Source: an uncultured Fibrobacter sp. (lineage in GTDB: Bacteria > Fibrobacterota > Fibrobacteria > Fibrobacterales > Fibrobacteraceae). Taken from it: 42,144 bases of DNA. The stretch is from NCBI GenBank assembly GCA_946405515.1, contig CAMJHM010000016.1, positions 1 through 42,144 of the forward strand. The letters are read 5' to 3'. The position numbers and the translations under genes are program-made. Positions 7,203 through 19,100 of this stretch are shown here, piece by piece. The notes below the pieces were generated by a model, which did no database searches, was not told where the DNA came from, and saw only the letters and a program-made list of their open reading frames with translations. Position 1 is the first letter of the stretch, and each line of letters opens with the position of its first letter.

Positions 7203-10200
7203 TTATTTTACGCGCTTTAGACCGAATTTTTTGGTCTTTTCGTAGCTGCTCTTGAACTTGAACCGTTTTTGTGTTTCCTCGTCTGCGTTCAGGTTGGGCG
7301 TGAAACGGCTCTCGATTTCGAACTTGTAGATGTAGGCTCCCGTACCGGCAATGCGGCCTTTTTTCGAACGGACTCCCTTGCCATCGAGGGATGCCCATTC
7401 CACGAAGACCGTGACCTTGTTATCCGTGGAGAGGTATGTGTTCGGGGTAATCTGGTAGCCACCTTCGATGATGTTCACGAAGGAACCAAGGTTGGTGTAG
7501 ATGGGAATCCTGTACTTGATGGACATCGTGTCCCAAGCGGGAGGCTCGTCAAAGGCGGCTCCTCTCGGGATAGTCATGTCAATAGTCCAGATGGCGCCTT
7601 GCAGCGGCATGACTGTCGTATCGATGGAGGCGACGACCTTGCCGTTTTGGATAGCGTCAAGCATGTGCGTGGTCGGGTTGTAGACGTATATGCGGAAATC
7701 GGAATTTCCGGGAACCGGCGGCGATACCTTCTTGGGGTCGATGGTAACGACCGGGCTCTGCAGGCCTACGTTGTACTTGATTTTGGGCTTACCGTCGCCC
7801 GTGACGGTGACCCAGGGGTTCCCTATCACTGGCCTGTTCCCGCTCTTGTCCATGAAGACGCCTTCATTGAGCGGTGCGAGGCGAATTCGGTCACCTTCTA
7901 TGACCGCCTTTTCCGATTCGTTGGAGAAGAATACGTCAAGTGAGGTGTTCTGCCTAGCGAAATTCCAACGCATCAGGTCGTAGGAGAAGATGCTCGCTTC
8001 GCCACGTTCGCGCAGGTATAGTTTGTATGCGGTGTCTGCGATAGCCAGCGGTTCACTTACGAAGATGTCGAGCTTTTCAAATTCGGATGTGGATTTGATG
8101 ATAGCCGACGTGAAGACGGGGCCGACCTTGTCCTCGGCGATGACGTTGTTTGTTTCGTAAGCGGCTCCCGAACCGAGATGTTGCATGACAAGTCCGGCAC
8201 CAACCAGTTCCCTGCCGTTGTAGTTGCCCGAGTAGTTGCCATTGGTGTTGCCCAGACGGAATGGAGCCTTCAGATTCAGTATAGCGGTCTTGCGGTCGTC
8301 GCTGAAAGTGTAGCTCGAAGTCCAAAGCGTTTCGGGATAGGCACTGCCGAATTCAATGGATATGCTGTCGGGTTTGTGGCGGTCGTCTACAGGCGAGGCG
8401 AAAATGGCTTCTACGTATTCGGCGAGGCCGTCTTCGTCCTTGTCGCTAATATAGGCGTATGTCATCGGGACGGGGAGAATCTTGAGCGTGATGGTGTGGA
8501 TAGGCTGCTTGCAGGTACCCACTCCGTTACCCGCCCTGTCTATGATGGAACTGGTGAGCAGGAGCTGCCCGCCCATACCTTCCTTGACAATGGAGGAGCC
8601 ATCTTGGGCAAAGCCTACGGTGAATTCCCAGACGTTCAGAGAATCGTTGTAAATCCTTGCGTTAGACACGTTGACAGGTGTGGGTACGGGGCTATTGCCG
8701 TTATAGAGCTGTAGCGGCCATTCCAGGTTGGGAACCGAGATGGGTTCGCTGAACTGCAGGTAAACGCGGTCCGCCGTTGCCGTGTCGAGACGTTCCAGTA
8801 CAGATACGGACAGGAGTGTCGGAGAAATGCCATCGCCATAGAAGTCGTTGGATTCCTTGGGGTTGCCTTCGACGGTGCTGACCAATGTAATGTTGCCACT
8901 CGGTGCCGTGTTGGCACGGGTGTCCTTGAGGTCGATATTGACAACGAGTTCTGTCCCATTCAGGCTTTCCACCTTGTCCGATGTCAGCGTGTCGCTGCCG
9001 TAGGTGAACCGGATCATGGAGAATTTGGTGTTTTCCATGTAGGCGTTCGAAAGCGTGATGGCCATGGCGTCGGGAACGTTGTCGCAGTTGCGGTCGATCA
9101 TCTTTGCCACAGTGATGATTGGCCATGGCGGGAGGTCTTCGACGACGAGGATTGCCTTTGCGTTATCGTAAGCGACAAGTTTGGTCGAGTTGGCCATGGC
9201 GTAGATAGGTGCCGTGAGGGCGGAATCCGCTTTCACGTAGAATACGGCTTCGCCGTTCACGATTTCGATAGTCGTTGTCGGGATAGTGGCTGTCGTGCTG
9301 GTGAAGAACTGGACAAGCGGGTTGTCGGAGGTCAACATGACAGACATGTTCTCGGAAGTCATTTGCTGCTTGAGGCTGTCCTTGAGAACTAGGTGGACTT
9401 CGGCAAAGCGGCCTGTGTAGACGTTAATCGTGTCAAGGTTGAATTCCAGGTAGCGCTGCTCGGGCGGCTCCGTGATGGTGTCGATTTCGACGTTGCTCCT
9501 CACGACATCGCAGGCGCAGTCGTACTTGTTTGTGTTGCTCTTGTTAGCGAAGTGGTTATGCCAGGCAACCCATTCGATATAGTTGTTGCCATAGGCGAGG
9601 GTCGTGTCGATTTGGAACGCGACCGCGTCTGTCCTGCCCATAACGAGGGGCACGATGCTGATGGATTCGCCGTTCTTTTCGACATCGTCGAGGAGGCCGG
9701 TGGGCGAGACTCGGGCGGTTGCCGAGTATGTTGTGAACGGGTCATCCTTTTCGACGGAGACATAAGGTGTGACAAACGGTTGGTCGAATGCCAGCTTGAC
9801 ATTCCTGCGGACTTGCGGCCCATCGTCGTTGTCGTTCGGACCATAGCCGTAGATGTGTCTGCCGTGGTAATAGACAGCAATGTATGGGTCCTTGACAAAT
9901 GCGGCAACTTTTTGTCCGGAAATGTCTTTTTCGATGAATTCGCTTTCGTTTTCGACAAACGCTGGACCCTGTTTCAAATCGATACCCTTGAAGTAGACCG
10001 GGTCGGTGGGATCGGTATGAGCACGTAGCGACCAGGAACCCTCAAGTTGCCCGAAATTAGTTGTGGTAAGCTTCAGCTGGAATACAATTCTTCCAGAGAC
10101 TTCCAGTTGGCCATTGACCTTGATAGGCAAGTAGTATCCGCCCATTCCGTCAGATTGAGGCTTTTCGTAGGAAATGCTTGAGGCCCCATTGACTATACCG

Positions 10201-13001
10201 CCACCACCATATTTCTGCACGATATTGGTGACAGGGGTAAGCGAATCTTGATTGACGTAGAAACGCATCTCGAAATCTTCGAAAGGAATAGTGTCGTTGT
10301 TCGTGATGGAGATGATGAACTGCTGGCAATCTTTCCAGTTGTTACATGGAGTTTGGTACGAAGAAGGCTTGATGATAATGTCGAGGTCCGCATAGACATC
10401 GTGTGCCTCGGTCGTGAAGGAATATTCAGTGGATTTCGTAGCTCCCGAAGAAACGGTGAAGTAGTAGGTTGTTCCGGACTTGAGACCGGTCAGTTCAGCT
10501 TCGTGGAAGAGCACGGCTCCGCCCGATGCCACCTGCGATTCCGTGGGGGAACCGGATGACGTCCCGTAGTTGACAACACCGTTGGCGCGGCTACTGCTCC
10601 ACCAGTAAATCTTGGCGCTGCGGTGGTCGACCTGGCAAATGGTCACTCCGCTAATGGTGATGGGCTCAAGGGTCATAGTGAAACTGTACCATTGACCGTG
10701 GTTGTCGTCCTTGGCCGGGTTTCGTTTGGTGTCAACGCCTTCCAAGTAGAAATAGTACGTGGCCCCAGGCGTAAGATTTTTCAGTGTCAGGCTGCCGTCC
10801 TTGGTCGGCTCGGTCTGCTGCTCGCCCATGAGTTCGGTGCTGTTGGGCTGTAGTGCGTAGAAGACTGTCGTTAAGGCGACTTCGTTAGTGTTCCAGCTGA
10901 TGATGGCCTCTGTTTCCGAAATCGGAGTGCCTATGATGTTGCTGAACAACGGGCCTTCGTTGTCGGGGGGCAGCGTATTCGCGAGGCTCTGTGCCGGGAA
11001 CAAGAATTGTGCCGAGAAGTCGACGCAAGTTTCGGTGGAGGTGTACTTTTCCCAGTCCTCGATTAAGGTGAGGTTGGGGGCCCTGCCGCCCATGAGAGCG
11101 CCCTTGGGGCACTTGTATTCGTAGGGCATGCCACCGGCGTTGTAGCCGTCCGGGTTGGCAGCGCGGTTATGCGGGTGCTGGGGGTTCTTTTCGCCGGCAC
11201 CGAGCAAGAACGAAATGTCCCACGGGTTTGCGCCAAGTGCATAGTACATGTTGTCGAGGGCAACGCGGAGGTAGCGTTCGTCGCCGGTCAACTCGTACAT
11301 CAGGAATATTGCGTTTGCCGTACCGAGGTTGTAGCGGATGACACCCCAGTCAAAGGAAGTCCAGACAAGGTTATAGGGGGTGATTACGTGTAGTTTGGTA
11401 GCTCCTTCGTGTGGTGTGCCCTGCGGAATGCCCGGGTTTGTGAGCACTAGGGAATCGCCATCGTTGGTGCTGTCGTTGATGAGCTTGCGGAACGAAGCCA
11501 TGACACGCATGGAGAGGGAGTCCCTTTCGATGTCGGACAGCCCGAGCGAACGGGCGACATCTTCTTTACTGAGAATCAGTTTTTGTAACGCGAACAATAC
11601 ATAGGCATGGACGTTCTCGTAGTCGGTCGCCCATCCACCAGGGTGGAATCCATAATTGTTGCCGAGGTAGCCGGACTTGAAGTATTCCAGGTTGTCAACT
11701 GCGTTTTTGTTGTTGTTGATTTTGGTATCCCTGAATAGGTCATCGGCGTATTTGGATTCACCGGTTGCATACCACAGGGCGAGTGCCGCAGCAGCGGCGT
11801 CGTCAAAGCAGACGCCAGCACCAGGGTAAAAACCCTTGAGCCCATCGGTGGACTTGCCTCCACCGACAGAACATCCGTTCCCGTTCAAGAAGGTGGGAGC
11901 GACGATTTTGGCATAAATATCCTTTGCGGCTTCCAGAAGTTCATCATGGTAATCCGGCTTCAGAATTTCGAAACCCTTGGCAACGTTTGCCATGGCTGCG
12001 GTGAAGATGCCTGCCGTGTTGGTACCGATACCCTTTGCGACTTCACGGTCGGGGCCGCCTTTCTCAAAACTTTGCTTGTCCTGGCGCTCGGGAAGGTCCC
12101 AGTATTGGTGGTCTTCGCTGCCGACGCCGATGGAGTGGTACATGTCGCCCTTGTCGATCAGGCCGTCTTCCTTGGACGCTTTATAGAGCTTGAGCAGATA
12201 GTCCGTACCAATTTTCGCTTCGTAAAGAATGTCGGGGATGCCATCGGTGAATACGGTGTCGGCATAAGATTCGCCATAGCGATCTTCGGCTTTGTCTTCG
12301 TAAACCAAGTAGACCATTGAGAGCACGTAGGCTGTGTAGCCGAGAGTTTCGGAAACCTTGAAGTGGTCACCGCAGTCGTGCCATCCGCCAGTGAGATCGT
12401 GATGGACGGCGGAACCGTCCTTCAAGTGGCAGGGGGCGTGGAAATGTGATTTTGTGTCACCGCAACGCTGCACTCCAAAGAACTGGAGCGCATTTTCGAG
12501 AATGGCGTTGTAGATATTCGGATGGATATGGAATGTGGCGGAAGTGTCCTTGTTGATGACAACGAAATATTCGCCCTGCTTGGAAAGTTGCGTGAATTCC
12601 GCGCGGGTAAGAAGCTCGGTTTTGCTGCTTATGGAATCCTGCGATCCGAACTCGTAGATGCTGGCTGTGGATTTGAACGCGCCGTTAATCCAGATATTTG
12701 GCTTGACGGCCTGGCCGATGTTCGTTGTAACTCCGCTGAAAGCCTCGATGCCGCTGTTCGCATCGATAACGGAGAACTTGGTTCCGACGGGGAAATCGGC
12801 CACATAGGCGTACTTGTAGTCTTGCGGACGGAACCCGGCCTGGTTCAAGCGGATGGGACGCCTGTTGTAAACGTTCAGGGAATCGAGGTAGCGGCGCTCG
12901 CAATTTTTGCAAGTGCGGTCGATTTCGGGAAGGCCTGCTGCTGAAATGGATTGCGAAACAAAGAGGCAAAGCAGAAAGGCTATGGCAAATAAATGTTTCA
13001 T
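7203..13001 (-). CDS. Giant multidomain family-9 glycoside hydrolase (cellulase), GH9-1
   Basis: The 1932-residue secreted protein (about 210 kDa) has a signal peptide ending near SISA-A (1-21), a CelD_N-type Ig domain (about 48-160), and a GH9 catalytic module (about 165-675) with GGWHDCGDH (D209 and D212 as base/nucleophile pair), HPHNR (609-613) and the acid E657 in STETCVDFSA. Then come FN3 modules (about 685-777, 780-864), a beta-rich region (868-1070, binding-like), an invasin-like Ig (1183-1291), two A/B Ig-like repeat pairs (1296-1735) and a C-terminal domain (1738-1932) with GTGAYIYKF and basic end FGLKRVK. It should cleave beta-1,4-glucan outside the cell. M at 13001 gives the signal peptide; upstream codons are non-signal. 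Its own TATATT lies about 76 nt upstream. Confidence 0.93.
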   Translation of the reverse strand: MKHLFAIAFLLCLFVSQSISAAGLPEIDRTCKNCERRYLDSLNVYNRRPIRLNQAGFRPQDYKYAYVADFPVGTKFSVIDANSGIEAFSGVTTNIGQAVKPNIWINGAFKSTASIYEFGSQDSISSKTELLTRAEFTQLSKQGEYFVVINKDTSATFHIHPNIYNAILENALQFFGVQRCGDTKSHFHAPCHLKDGSAVHHDLTGGWHDCGDHFKVSETLGYTAYVLSMVYLVYEDKAEDRYGESYADTVFTDGIPDILYEAKIGTDYLLKLYKASKEDGLIDKGDMYHSIGVGSEDHQYWDLPERQDKQSFEKGGPDREVAKGIGTNTAGIFTAAMANVAKGFEILKPDYHDELLEAAKDIYAKIVAPTFLNGNGCSVGGGKSTDGLKGFYPGAGVCFDDAAAAALALWYATGESKYADDLFRDTKINNNKNAVDNLEYFKSGYLGNNYGFHPGGWATDYENVHAYVLFALQKLILSKEDVARSLGLSDIERDSLSMRVMASFRKLINDSTNDGDSLVLTNPGIPQGTPHEGATKLHVITPYNLVWTSFDWGVIRYNLGTANAIFLMYELTGDERYLRVALDNMYYALGANPWDISFLLGAGEKNPQHPHNRAANPDGYNAGGMPYEYKCPKGALMGGRAPNLTLIEDWEKYTSTETCVDFSAQFLFPAQSLANTLPPDNEGPLFSNIIGTPISETEAIISWNTNEVALTTVFYALQPNSTELMGEQQTEPTKDGSLTLKNLTPGATYYFYLEGVDTKRNPAKDDNHGQWYSFTMTLEPITISGVTICQVDHRSAKIYWWSSSRANGVVNYGTSSGSPTESQVASGGAVLFHEAELTGLKSGTTYYFTVSSGATKSTEYSFTTEAHDVYADLDIIIKPSSYQTPCNNWKDCQQFIISITNNDTIPFEDFEMRFYVNQDSLTPVTNIVQKYGGGGIVNGASSISYEKPQSDGMGGYYLPIKVNGQLEVSGRIVFQLKLTTTNFGQLEGSWSLRAHTDPTDPVYFKGIDLKQGPAFVENESEFIEKDISGQKVAAFVKDPYIAVYYHGRHIYGYGPNDNDDGPQVRRNVKLAFDQPFVTPYVSVEKDDPFTTYSATARVSPTGLLDDVEKNGESISIVPLVMGRTDAVAFQIDTTLAYGNNYIEWVAWHNHFANKSNTNKYDCACDVVRSNVEIDTITEPPEQRYLEFNLDTINVYTGRFAEVHLVLKDSLKQQMTSENMSVMLTSDNPLVQFFTSTTATIPTTTIEIVNGEAVFYVKADSALTAPIYAMANSTKLVAYDNAKAILVVEDLPPWPIITVAKMIDRNCDNVPDAMAITLSNAYMENTKFSMIRFTYGSDTLTSDKVESLNGTELVVNIDLKDTRANTAPSGNITLVSTVEGNPKESNDFYGDGISPTLLSVSVLERLDTATADRVYLQFSEPISVPNLEWPLQLYNGNSPVPTPVNVSNARIYNDSLNVWEFTVGFAQDGSSIVKEGMGGQLLLTSSIIDRAGNGVGTCKQPIHTITLKILPVPMTYAYISDKDEDGLAEYVEAIFASPVDDRHKPDSISIEFGSAYPETLWTSSYTFSDDRKTAILNLKAPFRLGNTNGNYSGNYNGRELVGAGLVMQHLGSGAAYETNNVIAEDKVGPVFTSAIIKSTSEFEKLDIFVSEPLAIADTAYKLYLRERGEASIFSYDLMRWNFARQNTSLDVFFSNESEKAVIEGDRIRLAPLNEGVFMDKSGNRPVIGNPWVTVTGDGKPKIKYNVGLQSPVVTIDPKKVSPPVPGNSDFRIYVYNPTTHMLDAIQNGKVVASIDTTVMPLQGAIWTIDMTIPRGAAFDEPPAWDTMSIKYRIPIYTNLGSFVNIIEGGYQITPNTYLSTDNKVTVFVEWASLDGKGVRSKKGRIAGTGAYIYKFEIESRFTPNLNADEETQKRFKFKSSYEKTKKFGLKRVK

Positions 13002-13038
13002 AAGTCGATATGTATAGTTTGATGGAACACAAAAGAAC

Positions 13039-13058
13039 CAAGTTGCATGTGCAACTTG
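13039..13058. promoter_or_regulatory. 20-bp palindrome in the leader of GH9-1
   Basis: CAAGTTG-CATGTG-CAACTTG is a perfect inverted repeat between the TATATT at 13077-13082 and the GH9-1 start at 13001. It could be an operator or an mRNA hairpin; read on the minus strand it is followed by GTTCTTTTG, so a weak attenuator is also possible. Confidence 0.4.
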
Positions 13059-13076
13059 ATCCCATTCCTGAAGGGA

Positions 13077-13082
13077 AATATA
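13077..13082 (-). promoter_or_regulatory. -10-like TATATT for GH9-1
   Basis: TATATT on the minus strand, 56 nt after the GH9-2 stop and 75 nt before the GH9-1 ATG. It suggests that the downstream GH9 gene has its own promoter and is not only read through from GH9-2. No convincing -35 is visible. Confidence 0.4.
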
Positions 13083-13137
13083 CCTTTTTTTCTTGTGAAA
13101 TAAAATAGGGCTAACCTCCAAAAAAATTGCTTTTATA

Positions 13138-16100
13138 CTATTTTACGCGTTTAAATCCGAATGTTTTTGTTGCCTCGTCACTGGCTTTTGCTTTGGCTCC
13201 GATTTTGCATTGAATTTCGCCATCTCCTTCGGTATTTTCGGTGCATGTTTGTATAGCTTTGAAGTCGAACTTGGCGATGTATGCTCCCGTGCCGAGGAAT
13301 TTTCCTTTTTCGGAACGGGGTGCGGCCTCGTTGTGTACGAGCCATTCTAAATTCAGGTACAGAGTCCCGTCTTCGGCAATGGCTTCGCGCCAGGCCGGAT
13401 TTTTCCCGAAGTCTATATCGATTTTCTTTTGGGCGATGTATTGCCCGATATTGTCGTAGATGTGCGCATTGACAGAAAGCTTTATGTCGTAGAGGTACTT
13501 TTGTTTATTGCCTTCTGTTTGGGCTGCCGGAATGAAAACCTTGATAAGGAACAGCGGTCCTCCATGAACATATTCCGCGCCAAGGCGCATGCCTATCGTG
13601 TTATTGTTCTGGTTGACTATAGACTCTGTGTTGTCAGCATTGAGCACCGTGAGGCGGAAAATATCGTTATCCGCAGGTTGAGTTTCGGGTGTGTACAATG
13701 GAATCCCTTTCTTTGTTTGGGCAATCGGCTGTGCCATGACAACCGAGAACCGCGTCTTTTCGGAAGCATCCCCAATGACCTTTACCCAAGGGTTGTGTCG
13801 GGTGGGGTAGTTTCCGGCCTTGTCTTTGTAGCGGGATGTTGTGGCGTTTATGTCGAAGCGGATGAAATCGCCTACATTGACACTTTCGTCGCTAGGTTCG
13901 TTGAAGGCGAATGTAGCTTTGCTGTCTCCTTGAACTGCACTTTGGGGGACAGGATAAACTCCCGCTTTGGTCCCGCGTTTACGTTCGATATAGTGGAGCG
14001 TTTCTACGTTGAGGTCTGTTAAAGGTTCGGAGTAAGTGACAGTGAGAACGCTCAGGTCTTTTTTGATTTCTTTACGTGCTCGGAGAATTATGGGTGGACA
14101 TGCATCAACAACGGGGTAGTCTTTGTCAAAGAATCCGCCCTTTGGTCCCAAGCGAGGTGTGATGGAACCATAGTAGCCGCTTTCGTTCCCGTTCGCGCCA
14201 GCAGTTGTTCCAAGCGGATAACTCATTGATGGGGGAATGTGGATATTGACAATAGAAATTGTGCCTGTTGCCGTTACGGAATCCTTGATAGTCCAGTAGT
14301 CGTCTGAGGGATTTATAGAACCCTTGGATGAATCGAATTTCGTGATAAAGCTCTTGATGATGGAAGGGCGTCCCCAATCGACGACGAAACTATCTAGCAT
14401 GTCTATCGGGCGTAGGTGTTTCTGGAACCGGATGTAGAGTTCGTCGGGGTAGCCGTCGCCTTCGATGTCTCTCATCTCGGCAAGTGTTACCGGTACTGGT
14501 TTCGGAGTCTCGACAATTGTCACGCTGGGGTTGCAACCGCCGCCAGGGATAAGGCGGTTCAATGCCTTGTCTGTAATCAGGGCGTCTTGCGCAATCGTTG
14601 CCTTGCCCTTGACCGGGATGACTTTGCCTTCGGTGTTGCCAACGACGACATAGAGCCAGCTGAGACCGTCGTTTGCCGTGGTTGGCTTGGTTACGAGAGT
14701 GATGGTTCCTGGGGCTCCATCGGTTGCGATGGGGAAGGTCGTCTCGTCGGAGAGGATTACCGGTTCGGAGAAAGCCACCATGAGTGTGTCCTGTTCCGAT
14801 TCGTGTTTCGGATTTTCGAGGAGTGTCACGCTCATGAGTGTTGGCGGAATCCCGTCGGTTACCTTGACACTCTGGTGGTTTGCTGTGCCGTTGTTCGTGA
14901 TGACGATGGTCGTTTTGCCCGACGGGGAGGGCGTAACGGGTACCCCTATGCCCGTAAGCGGGACGATGACTTCGTCTTGTCCTAGATAGTCTACGTTGTC
15001 TAGAACAACATTTACTGTGTCGGGCATTCCGTCCAGGAACAGCCGGATAGAATCAAGGCTGTAATCTTCGTTGAAGGCGTTGCTGAATTTGATGCTCAAC
15101 TGGTCTGTAACGCCGTCGCAGTCGGTGTCTTGTGCTAGCACCATTTGTGGGATCGGGTCATGGCTTTCGGCGAAGAACATTTGTTTGGATATGTCTTCTT
15201 CGTCATCGGGGTCAATGTAGATGACTTGGATTGTGTCTCCCGGGAAGAATGAAATTTCATCTTTCCCGCGGGTTTCCTTTGATTTGCTAACGGCAGAAAT
15301 CAAGTTTGCGCTATGGAAATTCCCGGGGGTGCTTGGATCGGGCTGCAATTCGACCACGAGCGTGTCGGATTTTTTGGAATTGATGACCAATACGGTGAGG
15401 GGCTCGGTATATTTGGCCTTGTCTAAGTCCTTGACAAAGATGTTGAACTGCGTGGAACCTGGGGTTGCCGGGCTTACGATGGGGTTTCCGTCCTTGTCTT
15501 TTATTGTGAGCGCCGACGGAGTCAGATTCCCTCGCGTAAAGTGGACGTAGTAGTTGCGGTTTTCGAATGCGCATCCGCCATTTTCCTGGCATTCTTCGCA
15601 AGAGGGGTCTGGCCCTGCAAATACGGTGATGTCCACCTTGTTGCTGCCTACGCCCATCTTCACAGGAATCTTGAGATCCCACAGGCCGGTGGCAAGGTTG
15701 TACTGGGCAACGACCGATGTGCCCTTGTCGTCGAAAACGAGCTTTTCGTTGCCAAAGATGGTTGACGTTCCCGTTACAAGTTGACCGTTTGCCCATATTT
15801 TCGTGATATAGCCGCCTTCGGTGATGTGGGCGTGCCCTGTTACGTAAACGGTGCTGCTTGTTTGATCGAGTTCGATATAGGAACCGTTCGAGACGTTGAA
15901 GGGCGGATCCAAGATGATGTCGAGCTTGTAATCGGCACGTTTTGTGTTCATCTCGGATTTGGAAGGGCTGAATCCCCACACGAATTCGTCTTTGCGATAT
16001 ACGGAAACATAGGGGTTGACGGGGGCTGCTTCGAAATCGACGTCTCCGACGTTTTTATCTTCGCAGGGCATGCCGGGGTAATCGATATCTTCGGCATTGT

Positions 16101-19100
16101 CCGTGGAATGGGGCATCCAGCTCCAATCGCCAGGATTTTTGTCTATCGTTTCTATGGTCTGGGTGTTGGTTACCCAGTGCCAAGTGTTTCCAGAGCGGCA
16201 GTACAATCTCTTGTTCTGGGGCGGAATGTCAAGCGGGTCGTCTTGCCCTGGGGCGCGAATTCTAGCGACGAACAAGACATCGATACGGAACCGGCTGGAA
16301 CTTTTGATGACGGTGGAGCCAAGGGGAATGGGATAGTACCATTGCCACGTTTTGCTTTCGGCGTCGTAAGTGTCCTCGATTTTTACAGGGCGCACATGGC
16401 GGAACCCTTCATTGAGTACGGCGAGAGTGGAGGCATCGCACGCTTTGTTGAATCCGGCCTCGTCGTAGGCTTGGCAAATGTCGGTACGGATGGCCACGTC
16501 GTCGTAGAGGTCGTCGTCGCCGCGCATGTACATGCGTATGGTGAGGCTGTCAAATGCTCTAGATTCGTTGTTGACGATGTTTATGTTGATAGCCGGTTTC
16601 TTGTCCCATTCGTACTGGAGCGTCTTCACGCTGAAATTGTACTGCGTGACCGGCGTCGTGAATTTTAGAGGGGTGTTGGTTTCGCTGTTTGTGTTGACTT
16701 GTTTCCCGTTGCTTTCGACCATGTAGTAGTAGGTGGTCTTTTCCTTGAGCCCGCCGATTTTTACGTAATGGAAATTAGTGGGGATGCCAGAAACATCGGC
16801 ATTGCCGTTCCCGGTGTTGTATGCGTATTCCGAGGCGTTGTTATGCGGCACCACGTCCCAATAGACTTTGGATTCGTATTCGCCATTCGGGGTGTACCAC
16901 ATGATTTCGGCGCTGTCGGCACTGACATTGCAGACCGTTATGTTCTGTATGTCGGCTGCTTCGAGCATGTTGAGCGTTGTAAAGCTGTAGGGCGTTTTTG
17001 TGCTGTCCACCATGTACTTGTCTTTGCTGTTTGTCGGCTTGTAGGCATTGTACCCTTTTACATAGAAGTTGTACAAGGTTCCCGGAGTCAGGTTTTTCAA
17101 GACGATTTGGTGGAAAACTCCCGCACTGGCCGAAGAGGCTTTTTCTGTAAAGGAGTTGTCTTCTTTACTGTACATGATATCGACTGTCCCGCGTTGGCTC
17201 AGCTTGACGACGACTATGGCGGAATCTACGCTCACATGGCGAATTTCCACGCTGATGTCTGGTGCGATAGTCTTGTCAATTTTTTTGGAAGCAAGGCTTA
17301 CTGCGCTTAGGAACGATGCCGTGGCATCGATGCAGATTTCGGACATCTGGTAATATTCCCAGCTCAAGTTATCGGGGCGTCCCAAGACTCCGTCGCCTAA
17401 GTCTCCGCCAAGTGGAGGGGCGGCTCCGTAAAGGCCTCCTACGGGCGGCTTGTACTTGTAGGGGGTGCCTCCTGGTACATTTTTACCTTCGGGGTTTGCT
17501 GCGCGGTGGTGCGGGTGGGCGTCGTTCTTGTCGCCGATGCCCATGATAAAGGATACGTCCCAGGGATTGACTCCGAGCAGGTAGTTCAACTGGTTGATGG
17601 CGAACTGTTTTGCTTCGGCGGCTTTCCAGTCAGGCGTTCCCATAATCGGGAGCGAAATCCCTTTTTTCTCGATGTCCGAGGCGATGTCTGCATAAGCGAG
17701 TATATCAAAGATGTTTCCGGCAAGGTAACGGTTGTAAATCCAGTTCTGGTCGGTCAATGTTATGAACCAGAGGTTGTCATAAGTGATCTGGCTTTGTTTC
17801 CATATATTTGGCACTGTCGGGAATATAAGCGTTTCGGGAATGCCGATATATTTGCTCATGTCGCTAATATTTGCAATCATGTTGGCGATGCAGTCCTCTA
17901 TGGCGTTTAACCATTCCTCTTCGGTGAGGCCGTAGTCCTTCAAAGCTTTGTTCTTGTCGCTAAGGATGAGTTTATATAGTGCATAAAGAGCATGGGAATA
18001 GGTGTTTGCCCAGCTTGTGTTCGTTACGTTCTTGAAAAATCCCTTGTCACTGGTGACGAACCAGCCGCCTTGGAAAAAACAGGGGCCGTCGCCGAATTGC
18101 TGCCCGTCGAACATGTCTCGGGTGCGTATCATGTCATCGGCATATTCCTTTTTCCCAGTCGCGTAGAGGAGCGCCACGGAGGCGAGGGCAATGTCGTCGA
18201 TATAACTCTGGTTCCCTTGGTAGGCGGGGGATGAAATTGCCAGCAGACCGTTGTGGACGAAGGGTTTCCCACCGTCGTAGGTGTTTTTGCCTTGGATGAG
18301 TGACTTTGCGAAGTCGTACATTTTTTCGGCGACCATCAAGCAACTGTCTGCAAATTTAGGGTCGTATTCGGCGTACATCTTGCTGAGCATGGCGAGGCCT
18401 GCAGCGGTTTCGCCACCGACATTCGCACCGATTTCGCCTTGACGGACTGGCCTTGAACCGGGGCCCCCGCGGTCGGTTGCCGCGGTGGAGCCGTCAACGG
18501 GAATGTTGTCCTGGTCTTCAGGGCGCCCCCACCAGGCATGGTCTGTACCGCTGTTCCCTATCGAAAGGGCCATGTCGTCGATGACTCCCTTTGCGCGGAC
18601 GAAGGAACGGAGGACAAAGTCGGCGCCGTGTTTGGCCTCTCTGAGAATGTCCGGAATGCCGTCTTTGTTAATTGTTTCTTTATGGTTGTAGTCGTAATGG
18701 TCTTCGTCGGCATTGGGGTTGGTCGCGGCAATCAAGGCGGTGACCATAAAGGCGTACATTTGCGTCTGGGATTCTTTCAGGTGGTCTCCACAATCGTAAT
18801 ACCCGCCTTGCAGAGTTCCGGCTTGGCTCGCATCGAAAGGGGATCTCACGTCTATGGGTCCTTGGACGAGGGGGCCGCCGCCATCTTTGGTATGGCTAGC
18901 CTCGTGAAACCAGGATTCGCTGTTCCCGCTGCGGTTGATTCCGTAGAACTTGAGCGAGGCATCCCTAACCATGGAATAAACGCGTTCGCTGACAATGAAA
19001 GTGCTCGAGATATTTTTTCCGACCTTGATGCGCAAGCGAGTGTCCGTCGGGACGCCTTGGGGAATGTTTCCTATCATCAAGTTGCCCGAGGGGCCTGTTG

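Noticed and set aside
13002..13121. A 40-codon upstream extension of GH9-1
   Set aside because: It would put a charged non-signal sequence before a normal signal peptide and would include the palindrome and promoter-like hexamer.
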